Positions 8,866 through 17,247 are shown, counted from the first letter of the stretch. The stretch is DNA of 64,000 bases from Glycomyces dulcitolivorans (GCF_003265355.1 NZ_QFRW01000096.1:36088-100087); one strand, 5' to 3'. Numbers and translations: made by a program. Notes: generated by a model not told the origin, from the sequence alone.

Positions 8866-10509
8866 CTACCCGCGCATGATCGCCGCGAGGTTGTCCAGGC
8901 CCATCGGACCCAGCTTCAGCGCCGCGGTGTGCCACGCCTTCAGGTCGAAGTCCGCGCCGCCCGCGGCCTTCGCCTCGTCGCGGGCCGCGACCCACGCGCG
9001 CTCGCCGAGCTTGTAGCAGATCGCCTGCGCCGGCCAGCCCGCGTAGCGCACGATCTCGGGCCGGGCCCGGTGGAGCGGGACGCGGCCGCGGGTGTGGAGC
9101 ACGTCGAGCGCGACGTCGAAGGTCCACTCCTTGCCGTGGCGCTTCGCCTCGGCCTCCGGCAGCGGGTAGCCGAGGTGCCAGCCGATGTCGATGACCACGC
9201 GCGCCGCCCGCATCGCCGAACCGCCGAGCATGCCCAGGCGCGAGCCGGTGTCGGTGAACCAGCCGAGCTCGTCGCACAGCCGTTCGGCGTACAGCGCCCA
9301 GCCCTCCGAATGCCCGGACACGTTGCCGAAGACCCGCGTGAAGCGCGACAGCCGCTCGCCGGCGATGCGGGTCTGGCCGACCTGGAGGTGGTGGCCGGGG
9401 ACGCCCTCGTGGAACAGGGTCGTCAGCTCGTCCCAGATCCCGAACTTCTCGCCTTCGGCGACGGGCCACCAGGTGCGGCCCGGCCGGGACAGGTCCTCGC
9501 TGGGGCCGGTGTAGTACGGCGCGCCCGAAGAGGACCCGTGCACGAGCTGCACGTCGAGGTCCATCAGCCGCGGGTCGATGTCGAAGTGGACGCCGTTCAG
9601 GGCGTCGAGCGCGGTCCGGTGCTTCTCCTCCAGCCAGGCGAGGAACGCCTCGTGGGTGTCGAGCGACCGGGTCGCGTTCAGGTGCGCGGTGACCTCGTCG
9701 AGACTCGCCCCGGGGAGGATCTGCGCGGCCTCGGCGGCCATCTCCTCCTCGATGCGGTGCAGCTCCTCCCAGCCCCACGCGTAGGCGTCGCGCGGGTCGA
9801 GGCGCTGCCCGAGCGTGTACCGGGCGGCGAGCAGGTACCGCTCCTCGCCGACGCCGTCGTGCTCGACGGCGTGCGGCAGGTACTCGCGCTCCAGGTACTC
9901 GGCGGCCGTGAGGAATCCGGCGTAGGCGGCCTCGGCGGCCTGCCGCAGCTCCTGCGCCAGCGGGCCGTCGCCGTAGGCCGTGAGGTGCTTGTCGAACACG
10001 CGGGCCTCGACGGTGCGCCGTGCCTGCTTCGCGCCTTCGACCGCCTGGCGGACTGCCACGGTCTGGCCCGCTTCGATCCCGGCGTCCATGGTCCGGCGCC
10101 AGGTCCCGAGCATCTCGGGGACGGCGGCCATGCGCGCGGCGTTGAGGCGCCAGTCGTCCTCGGTCTCGCGCGGCGCGACCGAGACGTAGCTGACCACGTT
10201 CTGGAGGATCCCGAACGGGACCATGAGCGCCCGGCGCCACTCCCCGGCCTCGTGCCGGTCGACGAGCACGGCGAGGCGCTCGGCCATGTGGCGGCGGGCC
10301 AGGTCGTCGTCCGGGCCGGTCGATTCGAGGGCGTTCAGCTTCGCGAGCGTGTCGCGCTCAAGCTTCCCGCGTTCGGCTTCGGCGTCGGGGCCGAAGTCGG
10401 TGGCGACGCCGAAGTCGCCCTTGACGCCGACGGCGCCGGCCCACATCGGGCTCAGGCGCGCGAAGGCGTCGATGTACTCGTCGGCGAGCGCGAAGATCGG
10501 GGTCGTCAC
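8866..10509 (-). CDS. DUF885 family metallopeptidase (copy 1)
   Basis: A 547-residue cytoplasmic protein starting at a GTG. It carries the DUF885 zinc motif HEGVPGHHLQ (two His ligands plus the catalytic Glu) and, about 40 residues on, GHSEGWALYAERL, whose Glu is the likely third ligand. The fold resembles M32/M3-like carboxypeptidases; the substrate is unknown. It begins 4 bp after the stop of the next copy, and the two share long identical stretches over their whole length. This is a recent tandem duplication within one operon. Confidence 0.92.
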   Translation of the reverse strand: MTTPIFALADEYIDAFARLSPMWAGAVGVKGDFGVATDFGPDAEAERGKLERDTLAKLNALESTGPDDDLARRHMAERLAVLVDRHEAGEWRRALMVPFGILQNVVSYVSVAPRETEDDWRLNAARMAAVPEMLGTWRRTMDAGIEAGQTVAVRQAVEGAKQARRTVEARVFDKHLTAYGDGPLAQELRQAAEAAYAGFLTAAEYLEREYLPHAVEHDGVGEERYLLAARYTLGQRLDPRDAYAWGWEELHRIEEEMAAEAAQILPGASLDEVTAHLNATRSLDTHEAFLAWLEEKHRTALDALNGVHFDIDPRLMDLDVQLVHGSSSGAPYYTGPSEDLSRPGRTWWPVAEGEKFGIWDELTTLFHEGVPGHHLQVGQTRIAGERLSRFTRVFGNVSGHSEGWALYAERLCDELGWFTDTGSRLGMLGGSAMRAARVVIDIGWHLGYPLPEAEAKRHGKEWTFDVALDVLHTRGRVPLHRARPEIVRYAGWPAQAICYKLGERAWVAARDEAKAAGGADFDLKAWHTAALKLGPMGLDNLAAIMRG

Positions 10510-10513
10510 GGCC

Positions 10514-12160
10514 TCACACCCCCCGCAGGGTGGACGCGAGGTTGTCGAGCCCGATGGGGCCCAGGTTCAGGGCCGCGGTGTGCCACGCCTTCAGGTCGAA
10601 CTTCGCACCGGCGGCGGCCTTCGCCTCGTCGCGGGCGGCGACCCACGCGCGTTCGCCGAGCTTGTAGCAGATCGCCTGGGCCGGCCAGCCCGCGTAGCGG
10701 ACGATCTCCGGGTAGGCGCGGTGCTCGGCGATGCGGCCGCGGCTGGTGAGCACGTCGAGGGCGACGTCGAAGTTCCACCGCTCGCCGTGGAGCTTCGCCT
10801 CGGCGGCGGGCAGCGGCAGGTCGAGGTGCCAGCCGACGTCGATGACGACGCGGGCGGCGCGCAGCGCGGAGCCCTTGAGCATGCCGAGGCGGGTGCCCTT
10901 CTCGGTGAACCAGCCGAGGTCGTCGGAGAGCCGCTCGGCGTACAGGGCCCAGCCTTCGGCGTGGCCGGAGACGCTGCCGAAGACCTTGGCGTAGCGGGAG
11001 ATGCCGTCCCCGGCGACCTTCGACTGGCCGATCTGAAGGTGGTGTCCGGGCACGCCCTCGTGGAAGACGGTGGTCAGCTCGCCCCAGGTGCGGAAGCGCT
11101 CGCGGTCGGCGACGGGCCACCAGGTGCGGCCGGGGCGGGACAGGTCCTCGCTGGGGCCGGAGTAGTAGGCCGACCCGGCGGAGGAGCCGGTCACGAGCTG
11201 CACGTCGAGGTTCATGAGCTGCGGGTCGATGTCGAAGTGGACGCCGTTGAGGGCCTCCAGCGCGCCGCGGTGCTTGGCCTGGAGCCAGTCGAGGTACTCC
11301 TCGGGGGTGTCGACGGCCTCGGTCGCGTCGAGGTGCGCGATGACCTCGTCGAGGCTCGCCCCGGGGAGGATCTTGGCGGCCTCGGCGGTCATCTCGTCCT
11401 CGATGCGGTGCAGCTCGTCCCACGCCCACGCGTAGGCGTCGTGCGGGTCGAGGTCCGCGCCGAGGGTGGACCGGGCGGCGAGCAGGTAGCGCTCCTCGCC
11501 GACGCCGTCTTCGGCGACGGCGTGCTGCGCGTAGGTGTGCTCCAGGTAGTCGGCGGCGGCGGCGAACGCGGCGTACGCGCCTTCGGCGGCGTCGCGGAGG
11601 TCCCCGGCCTGGGCGCCGTCCCCGTAGGCCTTGAGGTGCTTGTCGAACACGCGGGACTCGGCGTTGCGGCGGGCCTGCTTGGCGCCTTCGACGGCCTGGC
11701 GGACTGCCACGGTCTGGCCGGCTTCGATCCCGGCGTTCATGGTCTGGCGCCAGGTCGCGAGCATCTCGGGGATGGCGCGCATGCGCGCGACGTTGAGGCG
11801 CCAGTCGTTCTCGGTCTCGCGGGACGTCAGGTCGATGTACCCGGTGAGGCTCTGGAGCAGGCCGTAGGGGACGCGCAGGGCGCGGCGCCATTCGCCGGCG
11901 TCGTGGCGGTCGACGGAGACCTGGAGGCGCTCGGCCATGTGGAGCCGGGCGAGGTCGTCGGCGGGGCCGGTGGATTCGAGGGCGTTCAGTGTCGCGAGGG
12001 TGTCGCGGTCGAGCTTCGCGCGGGCTTCGACGGCCTCGGGCCCGAAGTCGGTGGCGACGCCGAAGTCGCCCTTGATGCCGACGGCGCCGGCGAACATGGG
12101 GTCGAGCTGCGCGTACGAGGTGATGTACTCGTCGGCGAGAGCGAAAATCGGTGAGGTCAT
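10514..12160 (-). CDS. DUF885 family metallopeptidase (copy 2)
   Basis: This 548-residue paralogue of the next gene has the same motifs: HEGVPGHHLQIGQ and GHAEGWALYAERL. I chose the ATG at 12160 because MTSPIFALADEYI aligns with the start of the other copy; an ATG at 12166 is also possible. It is 50 bp downstream of nuoJ on the same strand and may be co-transcribed with it. No signal peptide is visible. Confidence 0.92.
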   Translation of the reverse strand: MTSPIFALADEYITSYAQLDPMFAGAVGIKGDFGVATDFGPEAVEARAKLDRDTLATLNALESTGPADDLARLHMAERLQVSVDRHDAGEWRRALRVPYGLLQSLTGYIDLTSRETENDWRLNVARMRAIPEMLATWRQTMNAGIEAGQTVAVRQAVEGAKQARRNAESRVFDKHLKAYGDGAQAGDLRDAAEGAYAAFAAAADYLEHTYAQHAVAEDGVGEERYLLAARSTLGADLDPHDAYAWAWDELHRIEDEMTAEAAKILPGASLDEVIAHLDATEAVDTPEEYLDWLQAKHRGALEALNGVHFDIDPQLMNLDVQLVTGSSAGSAYYSGPSEDLSRPGRTWWPVADRERFRTWGELTTVFHEGVPGHHLQIGQSKVAGDGISRYAKVFGSVSGHAEGWALYAERLSDDLGWFTEKGTRLGMLKGSALRAARVVIDVGWHLDLPLPAAEAKLHGERWNFDVALDVLTSRGRIAEHRAYPEIVRYAGWPAQAICYKLGERAWVAARDEAKAAAGAKFDLKAWHTAALNLGPIGLDNLASTLRGV

Positions 12161-12210
12161 GCGCATCAGCTTACCGCCCGGCTAGGAAGCGTTTGTTTCA
12201 AGATCCGCGG

Positions 12211-12702
12211 TCACCGTGACCTGGTCGAGACCACCACTGCCCCGACGAGCGCTGACAGGAGGAGCAGCGACAGCACCTCGAACGGAAGAACCCATTCCGC
12301 GAAGACCGCCTCCCCCATGGCGGCCGCGTCGCCGACGGAGCGCACTTCGGCCTTCGTCCACCCGAACGCCCCGACCATGACGGCGGCGAGCCCGAGCCCG
12401 ACGCCGCCCGCGATGAGTCCCCCGGGCCAGCGCACCCGGTCGATGTCCTCCGACCTATCGGTCGGCGCCTTCGTGAGCATGGTCGCGAACAGCAGCAGCA
12501 CGACGATCGCGCCGACGTAGACGAGGACGAGCACCCACGCGAGGAACTCGGCGGCGAGCACGAGCGCGGCTCCGGCGATCCCGGCGAACGCGACGGCGAG
12601 CCACAGCCCGGCCCGCACGATCCGGTCGGTCCTGACCACGGCGAGGCCGGCGCCGAGCGCGAGGATCCCGAACGCGGCGAGCAGCACGTCGGCGAGCGTC
12701 AC
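12211..12702 (-). CDS. nuoJ: NADH-quinone oxidoreductase subunit J-like
   Basis: A 163-residue membrane protein with five predicted helices, matching NuoJ in length and in the segments [20 protein letters not shown], [24 protein letters not shown] and the C-terminal [13 protein letters not shown]. In complex I, NuoJ forms part of the proton-pumping membrane arm with its conserved pi-bulge helix. The GTG start overlaps nuoI by 4 bp (GTGA). NuoK, L, M and N should follow but do not; the next genes are DUF885 peptidases. Confidence 0.9.
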   Translation of the reverse strand: MTLADVLLAAFGILALGAGLAVVRTDRIVRAGLWLAVAFAGIAGAALVLAAEFLAWVLVLVYVGAIVVLLLFATMLTKAPTDRSEDIDRVRWPGGLIAGGVGLGLAAVMVGAFGWTKAEVRSVGDAAAMGEAVFAEWVLPFEVLSLLLLSALVGAVVVSTRSR

Positions 12703-13169
12703 GCGTCCTCCTCCTCCTCTTTGGGGAGTTTCGAGGGCGGCACGTGCTCCAGCCACTCCCCCAGGTGCTGCTTGTCGTGGAGGAGGTTGCGGATGTCGCC
12801 TTCGGCGTAGGCGAAGTCGGGGGCCCAGAAGAGGGCGTCGAAGGGGCACACGTCGACGCAGATCCCGCAGTACATGCACAGGGAGAAGTCGATGTCGAAG
12901 CGGTCGAGGACGTTGACCTGGCGGGGGCGGGCAGCTCCCTCCACTTCGACCGTCTCCTTGTGGGAGTCGATGTAGATGCACCAGTCGGGGCATTCGCGGG
13001 CGCAGAGCATGCAGGAGGTGCAGTTGCCCTCGTGGAGGGCGATGACGCCCCTGGTGCGTTCGGGGAGTTCGGGTTCGTTCTCGGGGTACTGGCTGGTGAC
13101 GGCACGGCGCGTTGCGGTCCGCGCGGTCGCGGCGAGACCGCTGACCAGACCGCTCCCGGGAAGCCTCAT
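12699..13169 (-). CDS. nuoI: NADH-quinone oxidoreductase subunit I-like ferredoxin
   Basis: A 156-residue protein with two classic 4Fe-4S motifs: Cys50, 53, 56, 60 ([12 protein letters not shown]) and Cys98, 101, 104, 108 ([12 protein letters not shown]). This is the NuoI pattern that carries clusters N6a and N6b toward the quinone site. The N-terminus is short and basic. A GAGGAC stretch precedes the ATG. It is coupled to nuoJ. No nuoH lies upstream and no nuoK downstream, so only these two of fourteen subunits are here. Confidence 0.93.
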   Translation of the reverse strand: MRLPGSGLVSGLAATARTATRRAVTSQYPENEPELPERTRGVIALHEGNCTSCMLCARECPDWCIYIDSHKETVEVEGAARPRQVNVLDRFDIDFSLCMYCGICVDVCPFDALFWAPDFAYAEGDIRNLLHDKQHLGEWLEHVPPSKLPKEEEEDA

Positions 13170-13368
13170 GTCCTCAGCTTGTCAGATGACACCGCTGGAA
13201 TCCAGCCCCGACAAGCGGTTCGGCATATCGGGCTGTCCGATTCCCGACGCTTCGGGCCGCGGCCCGTTTTCCGATGAAAGCCCCTGCACTCGCGTTGCCA
13301 GCCATTACCGTGAGCAGTTGACACGTCACGTCTTACCGGGTCGGTCCCGGTGACGATCGGGAGGAACC

Positions 13369-13851
13369 GTGCCCATGCGAATGACGCAGCCCATCCGGGG
13401 GATGCTCGCGGCGATCGCGCTCAGCGCCGCGGTCGTGCTGTCCAGCGCCGCTCCGGCGAACGCGGCCATCACCATCACGCTCTCGCAGACGACGGGTACG
13501 GAGGGAACGCTGGTCGGGGTCATGGCCTCGAACTGCGACCAGGACGCCACCGGCGACGTCGAGGGCACGAACGTCAGCTTCAAGCTGCCCAAGAACAACA
13601 ACAATGCCACCGGGACCTTCACCGTCTCCAACGATATGAAACCCGGGTCCTACACGATCTCGGTGACCTGCGGTTCGGATACCGCCACCGCGAAGTTCAC
13701 GGTGACCTCGGGGACGGCTCCGGCGACCGGCGGCGGCTCGACCGCTTCCGATGCGGCCGCGATCGCCCTGTGGTCGGGCGCGGGCATCGTCCTCGCGGCG
13801 GCGGCGGGCATGTGGCTCCTGAAGCGCCGCAGCGGCGTGACGACCGCCTAA
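13369..13851 (+). CDS. Secreted small protein with sortase-type anchor (likely SrtF substrate)
   Basis: A GGGAGGA ribosome binding site precedes a GTG at 13369; an ATG at 13375 is also possible. The protein (160 aa) has a signal peptide ending in PANA, then a roughly 85-residue beta-rich domain (ITITLSQTTGTEGTLVGV) that looks Ig-like. The tail has the layout of a sorting signal: APATG at about 117-121, a hydrophobic helix, and KRRSG. APATG is not the canonical LPxTG but keeps the P-x-T-G core. The class F sortase gene starts at the very next base after the stop codon, which strongly suggests enzyme and substrate. Confidence 0.8.
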   Translation: MPMRMTQPIRGMLAAIALSAAVVLSSAAPANAAITITLSQTTGTEGTLVGVMASNCDQDATGDVEGTNVSFKLPKNNNNATGTFTVSNDMKPGSYTISVTCGSDTATAKFTVTSGTAPATGGGSTASDAAAIALWSGAGIVLAAAAGMWLLKRRSGVTTA

Positions 13852-14601
13852 ATGGACGTATCGGATTCTGAGAAACAGCTTGAGAGGCCCAGCCACCGGC
13901 CGGAACCAGCGTTCCGGCCGGTGGCCGCTGTGGTCCTCTCAATGCTCCTGGCAGGAGGCCTCGGCCTGATGCTGGGAAGCGTCACGCCCGTCCCGTCCCT
14001 CCACTGGCCCGAGTTCGGCAGCCCCTTCAAGGACGACCCCTTCCTCATCGCCGACCCCGCCGGCGGCGACTGGCTCGACCGCTCCGAGCCGACCCGCGTC
14101 GACATCGACCGCCTCGACGTCCACGCGCCTCTGGTCGCGCTCGGCCTGGACTACAGGGGCAACTTCGAGGTCCCCAAGATGTGGCGCCCGCACGAGGCCG
14201 GCTGGTTCGAGCCGGGCCCGACCCCGGGCGAGTTCGGGCCGACGGTCCTGATGGGCCATGTGGACACCGAACGCAGCGGTCCGGCCGTCTTCTACGCCGT
14301 GAAGCGCCTCAAGGAGGGCGACGAAATCGAGCTCACGCGCGAGGACGGCATGGTAGTGGTCTACGAGGTCACCGAGGTCGAGTCCTATCCGAAGAAGCGC
14401 CTCCCGTACGAGGACATCTTCGGCGTCGAGCCCGAACCGGTCCTCCGCCTGATCACCTGCGGCGGCGAATTCGACCGCGAGTCCGGCGACTACACCGAGA
14501 ACGTGGTCGTCTTCGCCGCCTACACCGGCCACCACCAGGCGACCGAAAAGGACCTCGCCCGCCCCCTCAACGGCAGGGACGCCTTCAAAGACCGCGACTA
14601 A
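13852..14601 (+). CDS. Class F sortase
   Basis: A 249-residue membrane-bound transpeptidase that should attach or process proteins at the cell surface. One N-terminal membrane helix (about 24-45) is followed by a sortase beta-barrel. The catalytic His136 lies in LMGHVDT and Cys203 in RLITCGGEFD; the Arg is probably R209. VDIDRLDVHAPLVALGLD and FGPTVLMGHVD are typical of class F enzymes of actinobacteria. The start codon touches the stop of the preceding substrate-like gene (TAA then ATG). Confidence 0.93.
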   Translation: MDVSDSEKQLERPSHRPEPAFRPVAAVVLSMLLAGGLGLMLGSVTPVPSLHWPEFGSPFKDDPFLIADPAGGDWLDRSEPTRVDIDRLDVHAPLVALGLDYRGNFEVPKMWRPHEAGWFEPGPTPGEFGPTVLMGHVDTERSGPAVFYAVKRLKEGDEIELTREDGMVVVYEVTEVESYPKKRLPYEDIFGVEPEPVLRLITCGGEFDRESGDYTENVVVFAAYTGHHQATEKDLARPLNGRDAFKDRD

Positions 14602-14939
14602 CGCGCGATCAACCTGGCATCGGCCTCGATGCCCGGACTGAGCCGGTCGCCCCTCCAGGCGGCCTGCCATATGGTCGGGGAGGCGGCCGGCTCGGTGAAG
14701 AACGCGACCAGCGAAGGCTCCCTTCCGAATCCCTCGCTGTAGCGGATGCGGTGCAGCGTCAGCTCCGCAGTGGACCTCTCGACGAGGAACCGGACCTTGG
14801 CCCCCATGCCGATACCACGGGTGAACTCTCCCAGGTAAAGCCACGGGTACTCGACCATCGCGGCGGTCCAGACGACGCGGTCGGGGGTCGGCCTCGGCGA
14901 AGGGGGCGTGTCGACGAGGGCTATGGTCAGAAGTGCCAT
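14598..14939 (-). CDS. Hypothetical protein, 113 aa
   Basis: The start at 14939 has an AGAGGTG ribosome binding site 8 bp upstream. The binding site sits inside a small inverted repeat (GAGAG-GTGAA-CTCTC), so its access could be affected by folding. The protein is soluble, with no signal peptide and no domain I recognise. Its stop codon overlaps the sortase stop by 4 bp on the opposite strand. Confidence 0.6.
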   Translation of the reverse strand: MALLTIALVDTPPSPRPTPDRVVWTAAMVEYPWLYLGEFTRGIGMGAKVRFLVERSTAELTLHRIRYSEGFGREPSLVAFFTEPAASPTIWQAAWRGDRLSPGIEADARLIAR

Positions 14940-15054
14940 GAGAGTTCACCTCTCTTGGGGTAGGCGGCCTGCTGGCTTCTCGCCAAAGATCTTCCAGTGG
15001 GCCGCCGCCTGTGCGACCTATGCGGTTGTGCAAGTGGGCGATGGCCCTCGAAAC

Positions 15055-15093
15055 GGCCCGCGCCTTCGGTCTACGACTCCGAAGGAGCGGGCC
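15055..15093. other. Strong isolated hairpin
   Basis: Two stacked 7-bp stems (GGCCCGC/GCGGGCC and CCTTCGG/CCGAAGG) enclose a 9-nt loop. On the minus strand the stem is followed by GTTTCG. No gene ends here; it lies in the leader of the 14939 gene, so an attenuator or a residual terminator is possible. Confidence 0.5.
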
Positions 15094-15231
15094 GAGGTCG
15101 TGCATCGGCTGCACCGCCCGGTCCCCCACGTCGACCGGCCGGCCTGCGAGTCAGCAGCGTTCGCGTTCGACCTGATGCGAAGTCTGCGGCTTTTCGCCCG
15201 TGATCCATATCATACATGCAACCAAATCGTT

Positions 15232-15244
15232 ATGCAACTTGCAT
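15232..15244. promoter_or_regulatory. Palindrome ATGCAA-C-TTGCAT, possible regulator site
   Basis: A perfect 6-bp inverted repeat with a 1-bp centre lies 60 bp before the XRE regulator gene. A half-site copy (ACATGCAAC) lies about 20 bp farther upstream. Autoregulation by the adjacent regulator is a guess from position. Confidence 0.35.
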
Positions 15245-15303
15245 GAGACCCGATTGTGTGACTGATCTTTGCCTAAACGCGGTCTGCATGAAATACTCAG
15301 CCC

Positions 15304-16149
15304 ATGTACGAGCTGCGCAGCCCAACAGTCAAGCGCCGCCGCATCGCCAAGGAGCTCACCGCCCTTCGGGAACAGGCAGGGCTGACTCGCAGTGCAGCGG
15401 CGAAGGCCCTCGACATGAGCCCGGGCAATCTGGGGCGCATCGAGAACCGCGAGATCACCGCGAGACCGGTGGTGGTCCGTGCCGCCCTGGCCCTCTATGG
15501 AGTGACGGGCGAGCAGGCGGAAGCGCTGATCGAGCTTGCACGAGGGGCGACCGAACGCGGCTGGTGGCAGAAGTTCAGCGTCATTCCCGACTGGTTCGGC
15601 TTCTACGTCGGCCTCGAAGAAGCGGCGGTCTCGATCGAGACCTACGAGTCCGAGGCGGTTCCGGGCCTCTTCCAGACCGCGGACTACGCCCGGGAGCTCT
15701 TCCGCTTGACGACCCATGACGCCGAGATCGAACAGAAGGTCGATGCCCGGCTCCAGCGCCAGAAAATCCTGACCCGCGAGAACCCGGTGCGGATCTCAGC
15801 AGTGATCAACGAGGCCGTCCTGCTGCGCCCGGTGGGGTCGCGATCGCAGTTCCGCACCCAGCTCCAGCACTTGCTCGAACTGTCCGAGCTCCCGAACATC
15901 ACCTTGCAGATCCTGCCGTTCTCGGTCGGCGGACATCCAGCGATGTCAGAACCGTTCACGCTCTTGAATTTCCCCGACCCTACGGAGGGTCCGGTCGTCT
16001 ATCTCGACGGTTACATTCAAGGGCAGGTCCTGGAAGAACAAGAAGATGTAAGCGTTTACCAGAACGCCTTCGATCGCCTGGAAACACTCGCGGATTCCAC
16101 CTCCGAGACCCGTGCAAAAGTGAGCCAAGTCATGGCTAAGCTTTACTGA
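15304..16149 (+). CDS. XRE-family regulator with DUF5753 (Scr1 type)
   Basis: Residues 10-70 form a helix-turn-helix (LTALREQAGLTRSAAAKALDMSPGNLGRIENREI). The rest, about 85-275, is the DUF5753 ligand-like domain with its FSVIPDWFGFYVGLEEAAVSIETYESEAVPGLFQTADYAR signature, here spread over about residues 97-140. Such regulators in actinomycetes pair with small DUF397 proteins, and one follows 30 bp downstream. The pair is often annotated as a toxin-antitoxin-like or developmental switch (compare BldB/WhiJ-type systems). No Shine-Dalgarno is seen, so the mRNA may be leaderless. Confidence 0.92.
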   Translation: MYELRSPTVKRRRIAKELTALREQAGLTRSAAAKALDMSPGNLGRIENREITARPVVVRAALALYGVTGEQAEALIELARGATERGWWQKFSVIPDWFGFYVGLEEAAVSIETYESEAVPGLFQTADYARELFRLTTHDAEIEQKVDARLQRQKILTRENPVRISAVINEAVLLRPVGSRSQFRTQLQHLLELSELPNITLQILPFSVGGHPAMSEPFTLLNFPDPTEGPVVYLDGYIQGQVLEEQEDVSVYQNAFDRLETLADSTSETRAKVSQVMAKLY

Positions 16150-16179
16150 TCATTGGCTCGGATCTCAAAAAGGTGACAA

Positions 16180-16503
16180 ATGAACGCTCTTGCCTGGCGC
16201 AAGTCCAGTCGTAGTGTCGGCAACGGAAACTGCGTTGAGGTGGCCCCGACCGCGGAGGCAGTCGCGGTCCGGGACTCGAAACTTCCTACCGAAGGCGACT
16301 TCCCGCACCTCCTTCTGGACACCGACACCTGGACCGGCCTCATCACCGCCATCAAGTCCGGCGAAGTGGCGTTAACAGCGCCAAATCAGCGAATTAGAAA
16401 GGGCCGCCCATCAGGCGGCCCTTTCTTATTGTGTTCAGGCGACCACGCGTTCGAAGGCGGCCTTGGTTTCTGCGAAGACCTCTGCGCCCGGGCGGGCCCA
16501 TAG
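16180..16503 (+). CDS. DUF397 protein with stop codon beyond its terminator
   Basis: The first 65 residues are a standard DUF397 protein (WRKSSRSVGNGNCVEV, VAVRDSKLP, then TWTGLITAIKSGEVAL), the usual partner of the preceding XRE/DUF5753 regulator. Such proteins normally end about there. Here the frame runs on for 43 more codons, through the terminator hairpin at 16398-16424 and into the antisense of the next gene, with the first in-frame stop at 16501-16503. Most transcripts would therefore end before a stop codon. AAGGTG precedes the ATG. Confidence 0.85.
   Translation: MNALAWRKSSRSVGNGNCVEVAPTAEAVAVRDSKLPTEGDFPHLLLDTDTWTGLITAIKSGEVALTAPNQRIRKGRPSGGPFLLCSGDHAFEGGLGFCEDLCARAGP
16398..16424. 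terminator. Bidirectional intrinsic terminator inside the DUF397 frame
   Basis: A perfect 11-bp stem (AAAGGGCCGCC/GGCGGCCCTTT) with loop CATCA is followed on the plus strand by CTTATT and on the minus strand by CTAATT. It lies between the convergent DUF397 and sugar isomerase genes. Confidence 0.9.
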
Positions 16504-17247
16504 GGCGTCGTTGAACAGCTCGACCTCGATGGGGCCGGTGAAGCCGGTGGCGTCTACTTCCTTGAGGTAGCGCTTGAAGTCGATGCAGCCGTCGCCGAGT
16601 TGGCCTCGGCCGGTGAGGACTCCGGCGGGGAGGGGGGTGATCCAGTCGGCGAATTGGAAGGAGGCGATTCGGTTTTCTCGGCCTGCTCGGGCGATGCCCT
16701 TCCAGACTTCGGGGTCCCACCAGATGTGGTACGTGTCCACCACTACGCCTACGGCCTCAGGAGAGAACGGGGCTGCTAGGTCCAGGGCTTCCCCGAGGGT
16801 GGTGACCACGCACCTGTCACTCGCGAACATTGGGTGCAGGGGTTCTATTGCCAGCGTGATGCCCTGCTCTACAGCGTAGGGGGCTAGTTCTTCCAGGGCT
16901 TCTTTCACGCCTTCGCGGGCTTGGTCGATCGTTTTGCCTTCGGGGATTCCTCCTGAGACGAGGACCAGCGTCGGGGCTCCTACTGCTGCGGCCTCTTCGA
17001 TCGCTTTTCTGTTGTCAGCGATCGCTTCCTTGGTTGGGTTGGTGAAGAAGCCTGCCCTGCATAGGCTCGTAACTTCGACCCCCGCGTCTTTCACCAGCTT
17101 GGCGGTCGCTTCGACACCCATCTCCTGCAACGGTTCCCGCCACAGGCCGATGCCGACGCCCTCGCGGGCGCAGGCTTCGACGGCTTCGCGCTGGTCCCAG
17201 AACTTCGCGGTGGCGTGGTTGAAGGAGAAGCGGTCGGCGGCGGTCAT
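16435..17247 (-). CDS. Sugar phosphate isomerase/epimerase (AP endonuclease 2-like TIM barrel)
   Basis: A 270-residue TIM-barrel protein of the xylose isomerase-like superfamily. The metal-binding pattern is visible: LAIEPLHPMFASDRC (Glu), VVVDTYHIWWDP (Asp, His), IASFQFADWITP, and IEVELFNDALWA (last Glu). It overlaps the DUF993 gene by 4 bp and ends a three-gene operon with it and a Gfo/Idh/MocA oxidoreductase. The trio looks like a catabolic route for an oxidised or rare sugar or cyclitol; the substrate cannot be read from the sequence. Confidence 0.9.
   Translation of the reverse strand: MTAADRFSFNHATAKFWDQREAVEACAREGVGIGLWREPLQEMGVEATAKLVKDAGVEVTSLCRAGFFTNPTKEAIADNRKAIEEAAAVGAPTLVLVSGGIPEGKTIDQAREGVKEALEELAPYAVEQGITLAIEPLHPMFASDRCVVTTLGEALDLAAPFSPEAVGVVVDTYHIWWDPEVWKGIARAGRENRIASFQFADWITPLPAGVLTGRGQLGDGCIDFKRYLKEVDATGFTGPIEVELFNDALWARPGAEVFAETKAAFERVVA

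Larger units (their letters stand above)
14940..15303. other. Intergenic region with hairpin and palindrome, no clear gene
   Basis: It separates divergent genes. A minus-strand frame (about 15129 to past 14940) has protein-like sequence but neither a ribosome binding site nor a stop before the next gene, so I do not call it. The AT-richer part, 15205-15300, is probably the promoter of the XRE gene. Confidence 0.5.

Noticed and set aside
8929..10749. 606-codon open frame opposite the DUF885 gene
   Set aside because: It is a shadow of high-GC codon bias in the third position of the real gene: composition is Val/Gly/Arg-rich with no domain, while the other strand has clear metallopeptidase motifs.
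14940..15129. Small minus-strand protein upstream of the 113-aa gene
   Set aside because: The sequence looks protein-like in part, but there is no ribosome binding site, no stop before the next gene, and it spans the hairpin.
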